Positions 25,291-35,400 of a stretch of 47,283 nt of DNA are shown here, piece by piece. A program made the position numbers and the translations under genes. Below the pieces are notes generated by a model. That model had not been told where the DNA came from. It searched no databases and worked only from the letters and a program-made list of their open reading frames with translations. Position 1 is the stretch's first letter. The number at the start of each line of letters is the position of its first letter. This DNA comes from Syntrophomonas sp. (GTDB taxonomy: Bacteria; Bacillota; Syntrophomonadia; Syntrophomonadales; Syntrophomonadaceae). The stretch spans positions 1 through 47,283 of the forward strand of contig JAENYG010000025.1 in NCBI GenBank assembly GCA_016841875.1. Direction: 5' to 3'.

Positions 25291-26272
25291 CCTGACCGAT
25301 GAAACTGGCATCTTGCAGTTTTCGCGACTGCATCGACCTGATCCCAACAGCGGTCATACCCTGGACGATAATGCCCGAGCATTAATGCTGGCTATTTCCA
25401 TGGAGGATGGGCACGATTTGGCCATGAAGTACGTTTCGTTTATGGATAGCTGTCAGCAGGAAGACGGCAGTTGGTCTAATTGGCTGTTAAAAGGCCGCTA
25501 CACCTCATTGATCAATTCGGAAGACTCTATCGGCCGGGCCCTTCTGGCCTGCAGTCTGGGCTCTATGTGTAAATGGGAAGACATAAGTGTCCGGTGCCAG
25601 AGAATATTTCAAAGAAATCTGCCTCAGGTAATTAATTTCAGCTCCCCCCGGGCTATTGCGTACACGCTCATCGCACTGGTCAAAGGAGAAGCCATAAAAA
25701 AAGTTCACACTATGAATACTATGGCCGATTATTTGTTGAACTTATATCAAAGCAAGAAATCTGCAGACTGGTACTGGTTTGAAGATTATATGACTTACTG
25801 CAACGGGGTACTCCCCCAGGCCATGATCTCAGTATATGAAATAAACGGAGATAAACGCTTTCTTAAGGCAGGTCTGGAGACTTTAAATTTTCTCAATGAT
25901 ATCCTGTTTCGGGATGGTTTTTTAAATATCGTCGGTAATCAGGGCTGGTACCAGAAAGGAAAAACAATACCACTATTTGATCAGCAGCCGGTAGATGCGG
26001 CATCCATTGCATTTGCCTGTCACGAGGCCTATACTATCACGGCTAAATCCGAATATCTGGATATGGCCCAAAAAGCTCATGCCTGGTATTTCGGAGCTAA
26101 TATCAATCAGCTTTCTTTATACGACCAAGAAAGCGGCGGCTGTTATGATGCCCTTACCGAAAAAGGGGTAAACCTGAACCAGGGAGCAGAAGCAGTCCTT
26201 TCCCTGCTGATGACTGAGCATCTCATGAGTTCTTGTGCCTCCTCAGAAATTGCGGGCAGTAAGAGTTCTTGA
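25265..26272 (+). CDS. Alpha/alpha-barrel protein linked to GT4
   Basis: A 335-residue soluble protein, mostly helical, with repeated pairs such as GHTLDDNARALMLAIS, SEDSIGRALLACSLG, SPRAIAYTLIAL and QPVDAASIAFACHEAY. This pattern is typical of (alpha/alpha)6 toroids, found in many glycosidases and lyases. Proteins like this occur next to, or fused to, mannose-related GT4 enzymes in other bacteria (from memory). The start ATG 25265 lies within the end of the GT4 gene (26-base overlap), so the two are translationally coupled and may form one complex. GGGAGG sits about 15 bases upstream, rather far. Function unknown; a glycosidase or glycan-handling role is plausible. Confidence 0.75.
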   Translation: MLTYKHFLNLTDETGILQFSRLHRPDPNSGHTLDDNARALMLAISMEDGHDLAMKYVSFMDSCQQEDGSWSNWLLKGRYTSLINSEDSIGRALLACSLGSMCKWEDISVRCQRIFQRNLPQVINFSSPRAIAYTLIALVKGEAIKKVHTMNTMADYLLNLYQSKKSADWYWFEDYMTYCNGVLPQAMISVYEINGDKRFLKAGLETLNFLNDILFRDGFLNIVGNQGWYQKGKTIPLFDQQPVDAASIAFACHEAYTITAKSEYLDMAQKAHAWYFGANINQLSLYDQESGGCYDALTEKGVNLNQGAEAVLSLLMTEHLMSSCASSEIAGSKSS

Positions 26273-26299
26273 TTGTCATGTAAAACAAAAAATACCAAT

Positions 26300-26432
26300 T
26301 GCCGGAAGACATAAGCTGTCTTCCGGTTTTTTTATTAATGACACTAAGAAGTCATTTTTGATAGTATTATTAATGGAATGTTCATTACACTCTCAATATA
26401 CAATTAAATATCCATAGGCATTTAAACGATAT
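26300..26432 (+). repeat. Leader direct repeat, copy 2
   Basis: Aligns with 16241-16386 over the terminator and the following about 100 bases, with a few small gaps. It lies before the second GT-C gene. Together the two copies flank a 10-kb block in the same orientation. Confidence 0.75.
26302..26333 (+). terminator. Intrinsic terminator, copy 2
   Basis: Perfect 10-bp stem CCGGAAGACA/TGTCTTCCGG with loop TAAGC and a run of seven T. It lies 29 bases after the alpha/alpha-barrel gene and should end the manC operon. Confidence 0.9.
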
Positions 26433-26557
26433 TAAATTAGAGGCTATAGGCAGGTATGGTTTAAAAGGATAGGTAAACAATGTTAAAGTTATCCCTAAGA
26501 TAAGATTTAAAACTCTAACCGAACATACTTTTCGCAATAAGAAATAAGAGGATATTT

Positions 26558-28759
26558 ATGGATAAAGAGTACTCAATGACCAAAAATATAACCTTAAAAA
26601 AAGAAAATATTATAATATTATGCCTCACGATATTGGTATTTTTAATAAGTATTAGACATTTGGGATCGATAGGTATATTTACTGTTTTGGATGATGAATT
26701 TGGATACTGGGGTAATGCAGCATACCTGGCGGGGCTGGATTGGTCTGATGCAGTATCACAAATCCCCTATTATTCTTATGGTTATTCTCTGTTGTTAGTT
26801 CCCTTGTTTTGGATATTTGATAATTCAATTCTCATGTATAAAGCAGCAATAATCTTAAATGGAATCATGTTAAGCGCCAGTTTTTTGCTGTGTTATGATA
26901 TTGCAAGAAAACTGATGAGCGATGTTGATAAATATATATTGATTGCTATCTCTTTTTTTATTTCTATGTACCCGGCATATATTGCATATTCCAGTATAGC
27001 CTGGTGTGAATGCTTACTAATATTTGCCTGCTGGATGTTAACCTGGTGTTTTGCAGGTTTAAATGAAAAGTCAAGTAATTATAAATTTATTTTAATTGGT
27101 TTCCTTAGCATTTATGCTTATATCATTCATCAACGTGCTCTGGGGATATTGATAGCCAGTATTTCTGTAATTCTATTGATGAAAATATTTAATAAAATTA
27201 ATTGGAAACAGTTTTTATATGTATTTCTACCATTTTTTTTATTAATGATTATACATTTTTATCTTAAAAACGATATTCAAAGCCATCTCTGGTTAAATAA
27301 TAGCGGTAATTTAACTAATGACTATTCAGCACAGGCCAGCAAATTTACTCAACTATTTTCCATCTATGGATTAGGCAAGGCATTTAAAATTTTTCTTGGT
27401 CAATTTTTCTATTTAGGTACTGCGAGTTATTTACTATGTTATTTGGGTATATATGAGCTAATACAGAAGATAGGAAGAACTATAACAGCTTATATAAAGA
27501 AGAAAGACTCTAACCTATTAAATAGTGACTACTATTTTTACTTATATGTTTTTTTATTAATTGCTTTATTTTTTTCAATAGTCATTAGTGTAATTTCCAA
27601 GATAAATCCAACTAGAATTGACCATATTGTTTATGGTAGATATACAGAAATGATTTTGGGACCCATAATATTACTAGGGTTCATAAAATTCAGGGAAACA
27701 ATTACTGCTAAAGTTCTATTGGTTATGTTAATCAGTTTTAGTTTTATCACGGTAGCAGTTAATTTCATTCTTCAAGAATTTAATTTAAGTTTCTATAATC
27801 CTCTACATGCTGTTGGTTTATTACTTATGAACACACCATTAAATGTCTATCTTTCAGCTCTTATTGCTATTCTTCTTTTTAGATTGATTTTTATTTCATT
27901 TACAAAAAATAATGGAATAATAATAACGACCATAATTTTTATTACTGGTCTTTTCTTTTTTACGGGAGAAATCGTGACAAGATCTATAGTAGATATAAAT
28001 CAAGAAAGAATGGAAATAACAAAAGTTGTTGACTCAATATACACTTCAGAAGATAAATTACCAATATATTTTTTGTGGAATGATCAGAATGATCCTGTTT
28101 ACGATGAATGGGATAACCGGAATGTTCTAGATAGATTAATGGCAGATTGTTATCAATTTTTGTTAAAAGAGAACAAGATTAAATTGGTTAATAATAAACA
28201 ATTAAAGATAACCGAAGAAGATAAATTTATTTTGTCAGGAGAAATCTATAATTTATTTGATTTAATGCACGATTATAAATTCTGTTTAAGTGCTGCCGAT
28301 AGCTATCTATTAGTATCAAAAACAAATGACTTTGCTAATAATATTTTTGATGATCACCCCATAAATTATAATGCGATTAATATCCCACTGGGAATATTTA
28401 ATGTGACAAATGCTATCGCTACTGAAAATTATGTACAGGGCGATGGTACTCAGGGAATTTTCATGCAGGGTCCATATAAGAAACTTAAGCAAGGAGAGTA
28501 TATATTTATATTAGATATGGAATTAATTGATTACAAATATAAAGAATTAGGATATGTTGATGTGTATTCTTCAATGGATGAAAAGGTATTAAGTCAAGAA
28601 CAAATAAATATCAATAATTTTGATGAAGACACTAAATTGTTATTAGAGGTACCATTTGAATTGGAAAGAGATACCGATTATATTGGATTACGTATATATG
28701 CAAATGAGGATACACAATTAAAAATAAACAGTGTGTATATAAAAAGAGAGCAGGGATAA
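26558..28759 (+). CDS. GT-C membrane glycosyltransferase, ArnT/PMT-like
   Basis: A 733-residue protein with about 12 hydrophobic helices over the first 480 residues and an extracytoplasmic C-terminal part. After helix 1 comes FTVLDDEFGYWGNAAYLAG, the acidic DDE loop found in PMT/ArnT-type GT-C enzymes that use lipid-phosphate sugars, then YGYSLLLVP. The last 130 residues look like a beta-sandwich (YIFILDMELID, LRIYANEDT). It likely transfers a sugar outside the membrane to a lipid, polymer or protein. ATG follows AGAGGAT. Base composition is clearly AT-richer than the manC block, suggesting recent acquisition. A GT2 gene follows 13 bases downstream and could supply the lipid-linked sugar. Confidence 0.75.
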   Translation: MDKEYSMTKNITLKKENIIILCLTILVFLISIRHLGSIGIFTVLDDEFGYWGNAAYLAGLDWSDAVSQIPYYSYGYSLLLVPLFWIFDNSILMYKAAIILNGIMLSASFLLCYDIARKLMSDVDKYILIAISFFISMYPAYIAYSSIAWCECLLIFACWMLTWCFAGLNEKSSNYKFILIGFLSIYAYIIHQRALGILIASISVILLMKIFNKINWKQFLYVFLPFFLLMIIHFYLKNDIQSHLWLNNSGNLTNDYSAQASKFTQLFSIYGLGKAFKIFLGQFFYLGTASYLLCYLGIYELIQKIGRTITAYIKKKDSNLLNSDYYFYLYVFLLIALFFSIVISVISKINPTRIDHIVYGRYTEMILGPIILLGFIKFRETITAKVLLVMLISFSFITVAVNFILQEFNLSFYNPLHAVGLLLMNTPLNVYLSALIAILLFRLIFISFTKNNGIIITTIIFITGLFFFTGEIVTRSIVDINQERMEITKVVDSIYTSEDKLPIYFLWNDQNDPVYDEWDNRNVLDRLMADCYQFLLKENKIKLVNNKQLKITEEDKFILSGEIYNLFDLMHDYKFCLSAADSYLLVSKTNDFANNIFDDHPINYNAINIPLGIFNVTNAIATENYVQGDGTQGIFMQGPYKKLKQGEYIFILDMELIDYKYKELGYVDVYSSMDEKVLSQEQININNFDEDTKLLLEVPFELERDTDYIGLRIYANEDTQLKINSVYIKREQG

Positions 28760-28772
28760 GGGGTGCTGGGAG

Positions 28773-29723
28773 ATGAAACTAATAATTCAAATGCCTTGTT
28801 ATAACGAGGAGCAAACTTTGCCTCAAACTTTTGCAGATTTACCCAGGCAAATAGATGGAATTGATACTATTGAATATTTAATAATCAATGATGGCAGTAC
28901 TGATAGAACAGTTGAAGTCGCTCGCGAATTAGGTGTACATCATATAGTTTCATTCAAACAGAATAAAGGTTTAGCTCAGGGTTTTATGGCAGGTATTGAT
29001 GCTTGCTTACATCTTGGAGCTGATATTATTGTTAATACAGATGCTGATAATCAATATTATGGGGAAGACATTATTAAGCTAATACAGCCAATCATAGATA
29101 ATAAAGCTGATATTGCAATAGGAGAACGTCCTATCGACCAAACAGCACATTTTTCTTGGATGAAAAAAAAATGCCAGCATCTAGGCAGTATGGTAGTACG
29201 TATAGCATCCAAGACAGATATACCGGATGCTCCCAGCGGTTTCCGTGCTTATTCAAGGGAAGCAGCACTTCATCTGAATGTTATTAACGAATATACTTAT
29301 ACACTTGAAACCATTATTCAGGCCGGCCGAAACAAAACTGCAATAACATCGGTTCCTATACGGACAAATCCTGAAATGAGAAAATCCCGCTTGTTCTCAA
29401 GTATGTGGGCATATATAAAGAGATCATCTATGGTTATTATCCGTACTTTTATGATGTACAAGCCATTGAAGTTTTTTTGCGTTATAGGTTCTATTATTTT
29501 CCTTTTAGGTGTTTTACTGGGTATTAGATATCTGATATTCATCTTCCAAGGAACTGGTGGAGGACATATACAATCATTGATATTAGCAGCTATTCTGCTA
29601 ATGATCGGATTTCAGACAGTTATTGTTGGATTACAGGCAGATATAATTGCAGCGAACAGAAAACTCTTAGAAGATATTCAATATAGAATTCGTAAGATGG
29701 AATATAAACAGGAAAAACGATAA
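28773..29723 (+). CDS. Glycosyltransferase family 2, DPM1-like with membrane anchor
   Basis: A 316-residue GT2 enzyme. The GT-A domain begins MPCYNEEQTLPQTF and has LIINDGSTDRT, NKGLAQGFMAG and the metal-binding NTDADNQY (DxD-type, about residue 88). PDAPSGFRAYSREA is the acceptor-side motif common in polyprenyl-phosphate glycosyltransferases. Two C-terminal membrane helices (about 228-250 and 262-285) anchor it. Such enzymes load a sugar onto undecaprenyl phosphate at the cytoplasmic face, for a GT-C partner outside; the GT-C gene immediately upstream is the natural partner. The ATG has AAGGGGT about eight bases upstream. AT-rich like its neighbours. Confidence 0.88.
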   Translation: MKLIIQMPCYNEEQTLPQTFADLPRQIDGIDTIEYLIINDGSTDRTVEVARELGVHHIVSFKQNKGLAQGFMAGIDACLHLGADIIVNTDADNQYYGEDIIKLIQPIIDNKADIAIGERPIDQTAHFSWMKKKCQHLGSMVVRIASKTDIPDAPSGFRAYSREAALHLNVINEYTYTLETIIQAGRNKTAITSVPIRTNPEMRKSRLFSSMWAYIKRSSMVIIRTFMMYKPLKFFCVIGSIIFLLGVLLGIRYLIFIFQGTGGGHIQSLILAAILLMIGFQTVIVGLQADIIAANRKLLEDIQYRIRKMEYKQEKR

Positions 29724-29852
29724 ATAATAAGTAATTGTAAATATTAGTGTATATAGCATTTATAGTTGTGTTCTGTAGATTATTGTAATTAATGTGTGCT
29801 GATATAGATGATAACCTAACGAAGTCGGAGAAGCGCCGGAGGATGTGATGCT

Positions 29853-32186
29853 ATGAGAGATATAGTTATCGCTATAACTGCAGCCAGCTATAGTGGGAAT
29901 AAAGGGGCAACTGCAATGCTGCAAAGCTCTATAAAACAACTATATGACATATATGGTCATAGACTGAACATTAATTTAATGTCTACATATCCAATGGAAG
30001 ATAAAAAACAGGTTCCACATGACTTTGTTAAAGTTATATCGTGTAAGCCTGAAGCACTTGTTTTTATTGCTTTTCCATTATCGATACTTTATATAATGTT
30101 GAAGTGGATTCGTCCTGTTGGTTATCTTATAGAGAAAAATGAAATTATTAAAGCTTTTAAAAACTCGGATTTAGTTATAGATGAAGCTGGTGTTTCATTT
30201 GTAGATAATCGAGGATTAATAATGAACATCTATGCTTTCATCTGTGCAGCAGTACCGATGTTGGTCGGTACTCCAGTGGTGAAATATTCGCAGGCACTTG
30301 GAACATTTAATTCAATTATTAATAGAACCCTTGCTAAAATAATACTTCCAAAATGTAAGTTGATTTGCGCAAGAGGACAAATAACTCTTGCTAATCTAAA
30401 AGAAATAGGAATTGAGAAAAACGTTATATTATGTGCTGACGGAGCTTTTACTATGGAGGATAGTATTTATTGGAATCAGAAAATATCAAAAATCACTGAG
30501 GAAGATGAATTTTATAAAAATAATGTTGTGGGCTTATCGATCAGTTCAGTGGTTGAAAAGAAATGTATTAAGCTAAATATTGATTATAAGAAAGTTATGA
30601 TAGAATTTATAAATTATTTAAATAAAGAAGATTACCATGTCTTATTAATTGCCAATGCTGCCAGGATGAACAGTAATAAAACAAGAAATAATGATTTAAT
30701 AGTATGTGACTCAGTATATGAAGGTATAACAAACCAAGATATGGTTCGGTGGTATCATAAAGAAATGGATGCGGAAGAGATTCGTGCTTATATTGGTAAA
30801 TGCCGGGTTTTAGTTGCATCACGCTTTCATGCAATGATTGGTGGCTTAGAACAAAAGGTTCCTGTATTATTGATTGGTTGGAGTCACAAATACCAGGAAG
30901 TTTTAGATATGTTCCATCTAGGACGATTTACTATTGATTTTTCTGAATTACAGTTTGATACATTAAAAAAAGAATTTGAAAATTTCATGGAGCATGAGAA
31001 TGAAATAAAACAGAAGATTTTAGATAATTTGGAGACAGTTCAAACTAGCTCTAGATTAAATATTGAATATGTTAATAAAATTTTAAATGATATTGAAATA
31101 AATTCTAAGAAAAAGGCGGGATTGCTTAATATAAATAATCCCGATATTTATCTGGGTGAACATATAGCATGCAGGATGGGTTATTCTTCTGATGAGGTAA
31201 TCCGCAGAAATGCAGCTTCGGGAGGAATGGTTACTGCATTGCTATGCCATTTATTGGAAACAAATCAAATTGATGGAGCTTGGGTTACAAAAAGCGTAAT
31301 CGAGAATGGCAAACTTAATTATAGTACTTACATAGCAACCACAACAGATGGAATAAAGGATTGTTCCTCCAGTATTTACATGGATATGCCTTTATTAAAA
31401 CATATAAATCTTGTTAAAGAGTTTCAAGGAAAAGTAGCTGTAGTTTTGACTCCATGTTTGATGAGAGCTCTTACTATCATAATGGAAGAAGACATAGCTT
31501 TAAAAGATAAAATCGTATTAAAATTATCACTTTATTGTAGTGGAAATCATTTGCAGAGAGCAACATTATTACCTTTAGAAAAATTGGGTATATCGCTTCA
31601 AAATGCTAACAGAATATATTATAGAAGAGGCCATTGGAGAGGTATGTCTACAGTGGTGTATCAAGATGGGACTGAAAAATCTTTGTCATATACGAAAACA
31701 ATTTGTGCATATAAGAATGCATATTTTTTTGCAAAAAATCCTTGCATGACATGTCAGGATCATTTTGGTAAAACATCAGATATTAGTTTTGGTGATATTT
31801 GGCTGAAAGAAATGAAAAATAACCCAATAAAACATACTAGTTGTATTATTAGAAAGAAACGAGCACTTGTTATGTATCAATCTGCTGTTAAAGCTGGAAC
31901 TATTATTGATAAACATATTAGCAATGCGGAAATTGTGCACAGCCAAAAACGTGCTTTAGTCTTCAAGTATAATTGTGCAAAGGCTAAAGTTGCTTATTAT
32001 AACAAGCAAGGCAAGAGTATTCCTATAGATATAAGTGCAAAATGCAAGTGGAATCATAAATTAGCATACTATTTGGCAAATAAAAATAATGAATATTCCA
32101 AAAATTATTATGATAGATTGAAAAAGATTCCTATGCCCTTAATATATTATTATATGTGTTTTATTAGAGTTTTACTTAGTTTCTAG
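29853..32186 (+). CDS. Fusion of polysaccharide pyruvyl transferase and F420-hydrogenase beta-like domain
   Basis: A 777-residue two-part protein. Residues about 1-410 match the polysaccharide pyruvyl transferase (CsaB/WcaK) fold: AASYSGNKGATAMLQSS at the start, DEAGVSF near 110, and SRFHAMIGGLEQKVPVLLIGW near 325. Residues about 425-735 match the F420 hydrogenase/dehydrogenase beta-subunit family: RRNAASGGMVTALLCHLL, a TPCLMRAL motif, LYCSGNH and CMTCQDHFGKTSDISFGDIW, keeping several cysteines that could bind an FeS cluster. In glycan clusters these two domains occur as neighbouring genes; here they are one chain. It would add pyruvate to a glycan, with an unknown redox role for the second half. 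ATG 29853 has GGAGG ten bases upstream. AT-rich. Confidence 0.85.
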   Translation: MRDIVIAITAASYSGNKGATAMLQSSIKQLYDIYGHRLNINLMSTYPMEDKKQVPHDFVKVISCKPEALVFIAFPLSILYIMLKWIRPVGYLIEKNEIIKAFKNSDLVIDEAGVSFVDNRGLIMNIYAFICAAVPMLVGTPVVKYSQALGTFNSIINRTLAKIILPKCKLICARGQITLANLKEIGIEKNVILCADGAFTMEDSIYWNQKISKITEEDEFYKNNVVGLSISSVVEKKCIKLNIDYKKVMIEFINYLNKEDYHVLLIANAARMNSNKTRNNDLIVCDSVYEGITNQDMVRWYHKEMDAEEIRAYIGKCRVLVASRFHAMIGGLEQKVPVLLIGWSHKYQEVLDMFHLGRFTIDFSELQFDTLKKEFENFMEHENEIKQKILDNLETVQTSSRLNIEYVNKILNDIEINSKKKAGLLNINNPDIYLGEHIACRMGYSSDEVIRRNAASGGMVTALLCHLLETNQIDGAWVTKSVIENGKLNYSTYIATTTDGIKDCSSSIYMDMPLLKHINLVKEFQGKVAVVLTPCLMRALTIIMEEDIALKDKIVLKLSLYCSGNHLQRATLLPLEKLGISLQNANRIYYRRGHWRGMSTVVYQDGTEKSLSYTKTICAYKNAYFFAKNPCMTCQDHFGKTSDISFGDIWLKEMKNNPIKHTSCIIRKKRALVMYQSAVKAGTIIDKHISNAEIVHSQKRALVFKYNCAKAKVAYYNKQGKSIPIDISAKCKWNHKLAYYLANKNNEYSKNYYDRLKKIPMPLIYYYMCFIRVLLSF

Positions 32187-32464
32187 GGAAAGATTATTAA
32201 ATGAGGTCTATCAATAATTTTGTGCTTTCGGATACCTTGCGGGAAACGGGTCTTGACCGCTTTGTCAAAGACCATTAATTATTCCGCAGCGCTGGTACGG
32301 GAATTAATCTCATTTGTGGCGGATTACCAATAATTGTATCTAAGTCTTGGAAAAGAAAGTATTAATAGCCTTAGCCTTCGAAAGTCAGTCTTTATAGCAG
32401 AATACTCTATTCCGAACCTCTGTCTTTAACTCACCATTATTCCCAATAACCATTGGATACTCAA
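32187..32464. other. Convergent intergenic region, possible gene remnant
   Basis: This gap separates the convergent pyruvyl transferase fusion and the GH130 fusion gene. At 32201-32278 a 25-codon frame reads MRSINNFVLSDTLRETGLDR and ends VKDH; it has no good ribosome site and could be the debris of a larger gene such as a transposase, though I cannot name it. ATTAATT at 32274 and AATTAAT at 32302 form a weak hairpin. It also marks the right edge of the AT-rich island. Confidence 0.35.
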
Positions 32465-35400
32465 TCAATTAACCCGAAACTCCTCCGGTATCAACTCTCC
32501 CACGGTGGCGGTGGCGACTCCGATGCTGGTGTCAGCGGCACCGTAGTACACCAGGACTTCATCGTTATCACCCAGGACTTCTTTGTCTTCAGCTCCTACT
32601 GCCCCGCAGGTAAAGACTACATTGGGAACCCAGGCCCCGCTCAGACCTACTTCATAGTCCTCCTCAGGTTCTAATATCGGGTTAGGCGATCGGTATATGA
32701 TCTTCTGCGGGTTTTGCAGGTCTACCAGCAGTACTCCCAGGCTGTAAACATAATTATAATCCACACCGTGGTATATCAAGAGCCAGCCGTGCTTGGTTTT
32801 GATGGGCTGTGCACCGGCTCCTATTTTAAGTGAATCCCACATACGGCCCGGCCGGGGCCCTACGATAATGGCATGTTTTTCCTTTATAGGGAACTTGATT
32901 TCATTCATATAGGTGACCCAGATACTCGGTTCGATCCGGTGGTAGATTACATATTTACCGTTGATCTTTTCCGGAAAAAGAATAGCATCTTTATCCCAGA
33001 TATTTTTGAAGGCCAGACCGTCTCGCCTCCAGGACCAGTATCTTTCACAAACCAGATCATCTACTAAAATCGAGGCAGCAGCTATCTGGGCGATGTTGCC
33101 ATCATAGGCTGTATACAGCATGAATATCCTGTCCCCTACCTGTATCAAGCGAGGGTCTTCACAGCCCATTTTTTCTTCGGGAATTGCCGGTGAAAATATA
33201 GGTTCGGGCAGCCTTTTTAGAACTTTGTATCCATCGGTTACGGCCAGGCCTATATGGGAAACGTCGTCATCACCTACCGCACGGTAGAATAAATAGACTT
33301 TGTCCCCTATCCTCAGGGAACCAGGATTTAATACATATTGGGATTCCCAGTAATGTTCTTTGATGGGTTCCAGGATGGGATTGCGTTCATATCTAACCAG
33401 ATGTTTACTGGGTTTATCGGTAGGCTCCTGAACAACTACCGTAACATCTTTAGGTCGGGCCGGGAGTAAGGTATCCAGCAGATTCTGACTGCTTTCCCCG
33501 GACTGAACCAGGCGGTATATGATCTGCATGATATTATCTACATCATAGCCGAGCTGCTGATATAATATTTCCAGGAAATCATGATTGAACCATCTGTTTT
33601 CTACTGAGGTGGTCCAGGGACCGGGATTAGTTTTACCGCCCTTAAAACTGAAACTAGCCCAGCTCCAGGCGGAGCAGGTTAGAAAGCTGTTGTCTTCCAT
33701 TACCTGGGCCAGACTGTAGCTATCAGCAGCTAAACGGAGCAGCCGGACCCTATTATCCTGTCCGTCTCCAGCCAGTTTATCTGCCAGGTAGCGTATTTTT
33801 TCTACCAGACCCCGGTGATGATAATTTTCAAAAATATTGTGGGCCGAAAAATCGTCCCCTTTGGTCAGCCCCATAACTGAATTATACAGTCGGCTGCCAA
33901 TATTTTTTCGTTCTGATACAATGCGGCGAAACAGCTGGGAATAGTGCTCAGCTATTACCATACGCCGCACAACACTCGTGAAATACCTTATTCTGGGGTA
34001 TTTACCGCCACTGTCATATTCCAGCGGTTTGATAGGTATCCGGGCGGTAATATGATTAGAATAGGATATTTTCCCTCTGGATAATATCCCCATATGCAGA
34101 TCTTCGTTCAATATAATAGGTTTGATATCTACCCATTCAAAGCTTTCTGGTTTGAGGGTGTTAGCCAACCATTCCAGATCTCGGTCGCTGTAAGCCCGGG
34201 TTTCGATAAGATTAGAGAAGGTCACGGCATCCCGGGTGCCCATTTCATCGATAAGATCAGCTGGTTTGTAATACCCCAGGGGTATCATCAGGTTTACCGG
34301 CGGGAACCTTACCAGCATTTCCCTCAGGATGTCCGAATGGACTGTGAACATTTTATGCTTGGGCAGGAGATTAAACAAGGTTTCAACGAACTGCTGCATA
34401 CCTTCCCGTTTATGCAGATCCCCTGGCAGCAGCGCACCCAGCATCTCCTCCAGGTTTTCCATGAATTGTTCAACCGCTGCCGTCATCTCCTGGTTCGAAG
34501 CATCGGAAGCCAGCCCCAGGCCTTCAGTCATAAAAATATTAAAAGAATCCTGGTACTGCTTACGCAGGGCCTTAAAGATGTGATCGGTCTCTACCAGGCG
34601 CTTATCTTTACCCATGATTTTCTTGGGGATGACAATCGGCTTGCCCGGAACGTATTCCATATAGCCCAGCGGTACCAGCGGTGGTTTGCACTGTTCTGTC
34701 CTGCTAATCCATTCTTTTATAAAATCGCTTTTCATGCTCCATACCACAGTTATAAGTCGCCGGCGAACGGCATCCATTTTGCGAGCCAGGAATTCTTCTT
34801 TTTCTTCGAAACCGGACTCATTTAATTTATCCTTGAATTGCTGTATCTCTACCGCATAGCTAGCCACCCGGCCATTGTATAATGAGGTCATGGCAGAACA
34901 TAGATTCATCTGCTCTTCTTCCGCTTCGAAGGTATAGGCGACCATAAAGTCAAACAATATAGTAACCCACAGCTGATCATCAAAATTAAACCTGTGTTCA
35001 GGTAGGTTGGCTAGATGCTGAAGCTTTTTTCCCTCATCATATTTATCAAAAAGCGGTTTATAGGCCTGGTACCCAGCAGTGAAATTACTAATTAGAAGCG
35101 GCAGAGGATGAGTAATGACATCGGATTGTTTCCGAGTGCTGCGGGCCAACCTATCAGCTACCTTCAAAACCAATTTATCCTGCATCCAGATGGCACTGTC
35201 CCGCTTGATGGCTTCAAATACCGTTAAAACAGTATCGCAGAACACCTGATTCCTTTTTTCCAAGCTGTGGGGAACCTGTTCACTGCCGATGTTTATTTCA
35301 CAGATACATTTGTTCCAGCACAAGGCCCGGGTAAGTATCCAAAAATCAATGCCATGACCCTGTATCCGGTTTCCCCAGAAGATTGCCTCATGAGCCATTT

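Larger units (their letters stand above)
26273..26557. other. Intergenic region with terminator and second leader repeat
   Basis: Holds the intrinsic terminator at 26302-26333 and the direct repeat of the leader at 16241-16386. The part after 26432 is AT-rich and has no gene. It marks the start of a more AT-rich stretch that continues to about 32300. Confidence 0.6.

Noticed and set aside
29853-32186. A true F420-reducing hydrogenase subunit
   Set aside because: No hydrogenase large or small subunits are present; the domain is fused to a pyruvyl transferase inside a glycan cluster, where such domains have another, unknown role.
32201-32278. 25-codon frame as a real small gene
   Set aside because: No ribosome site and no recognisable motif; kept only as a possible remnant.
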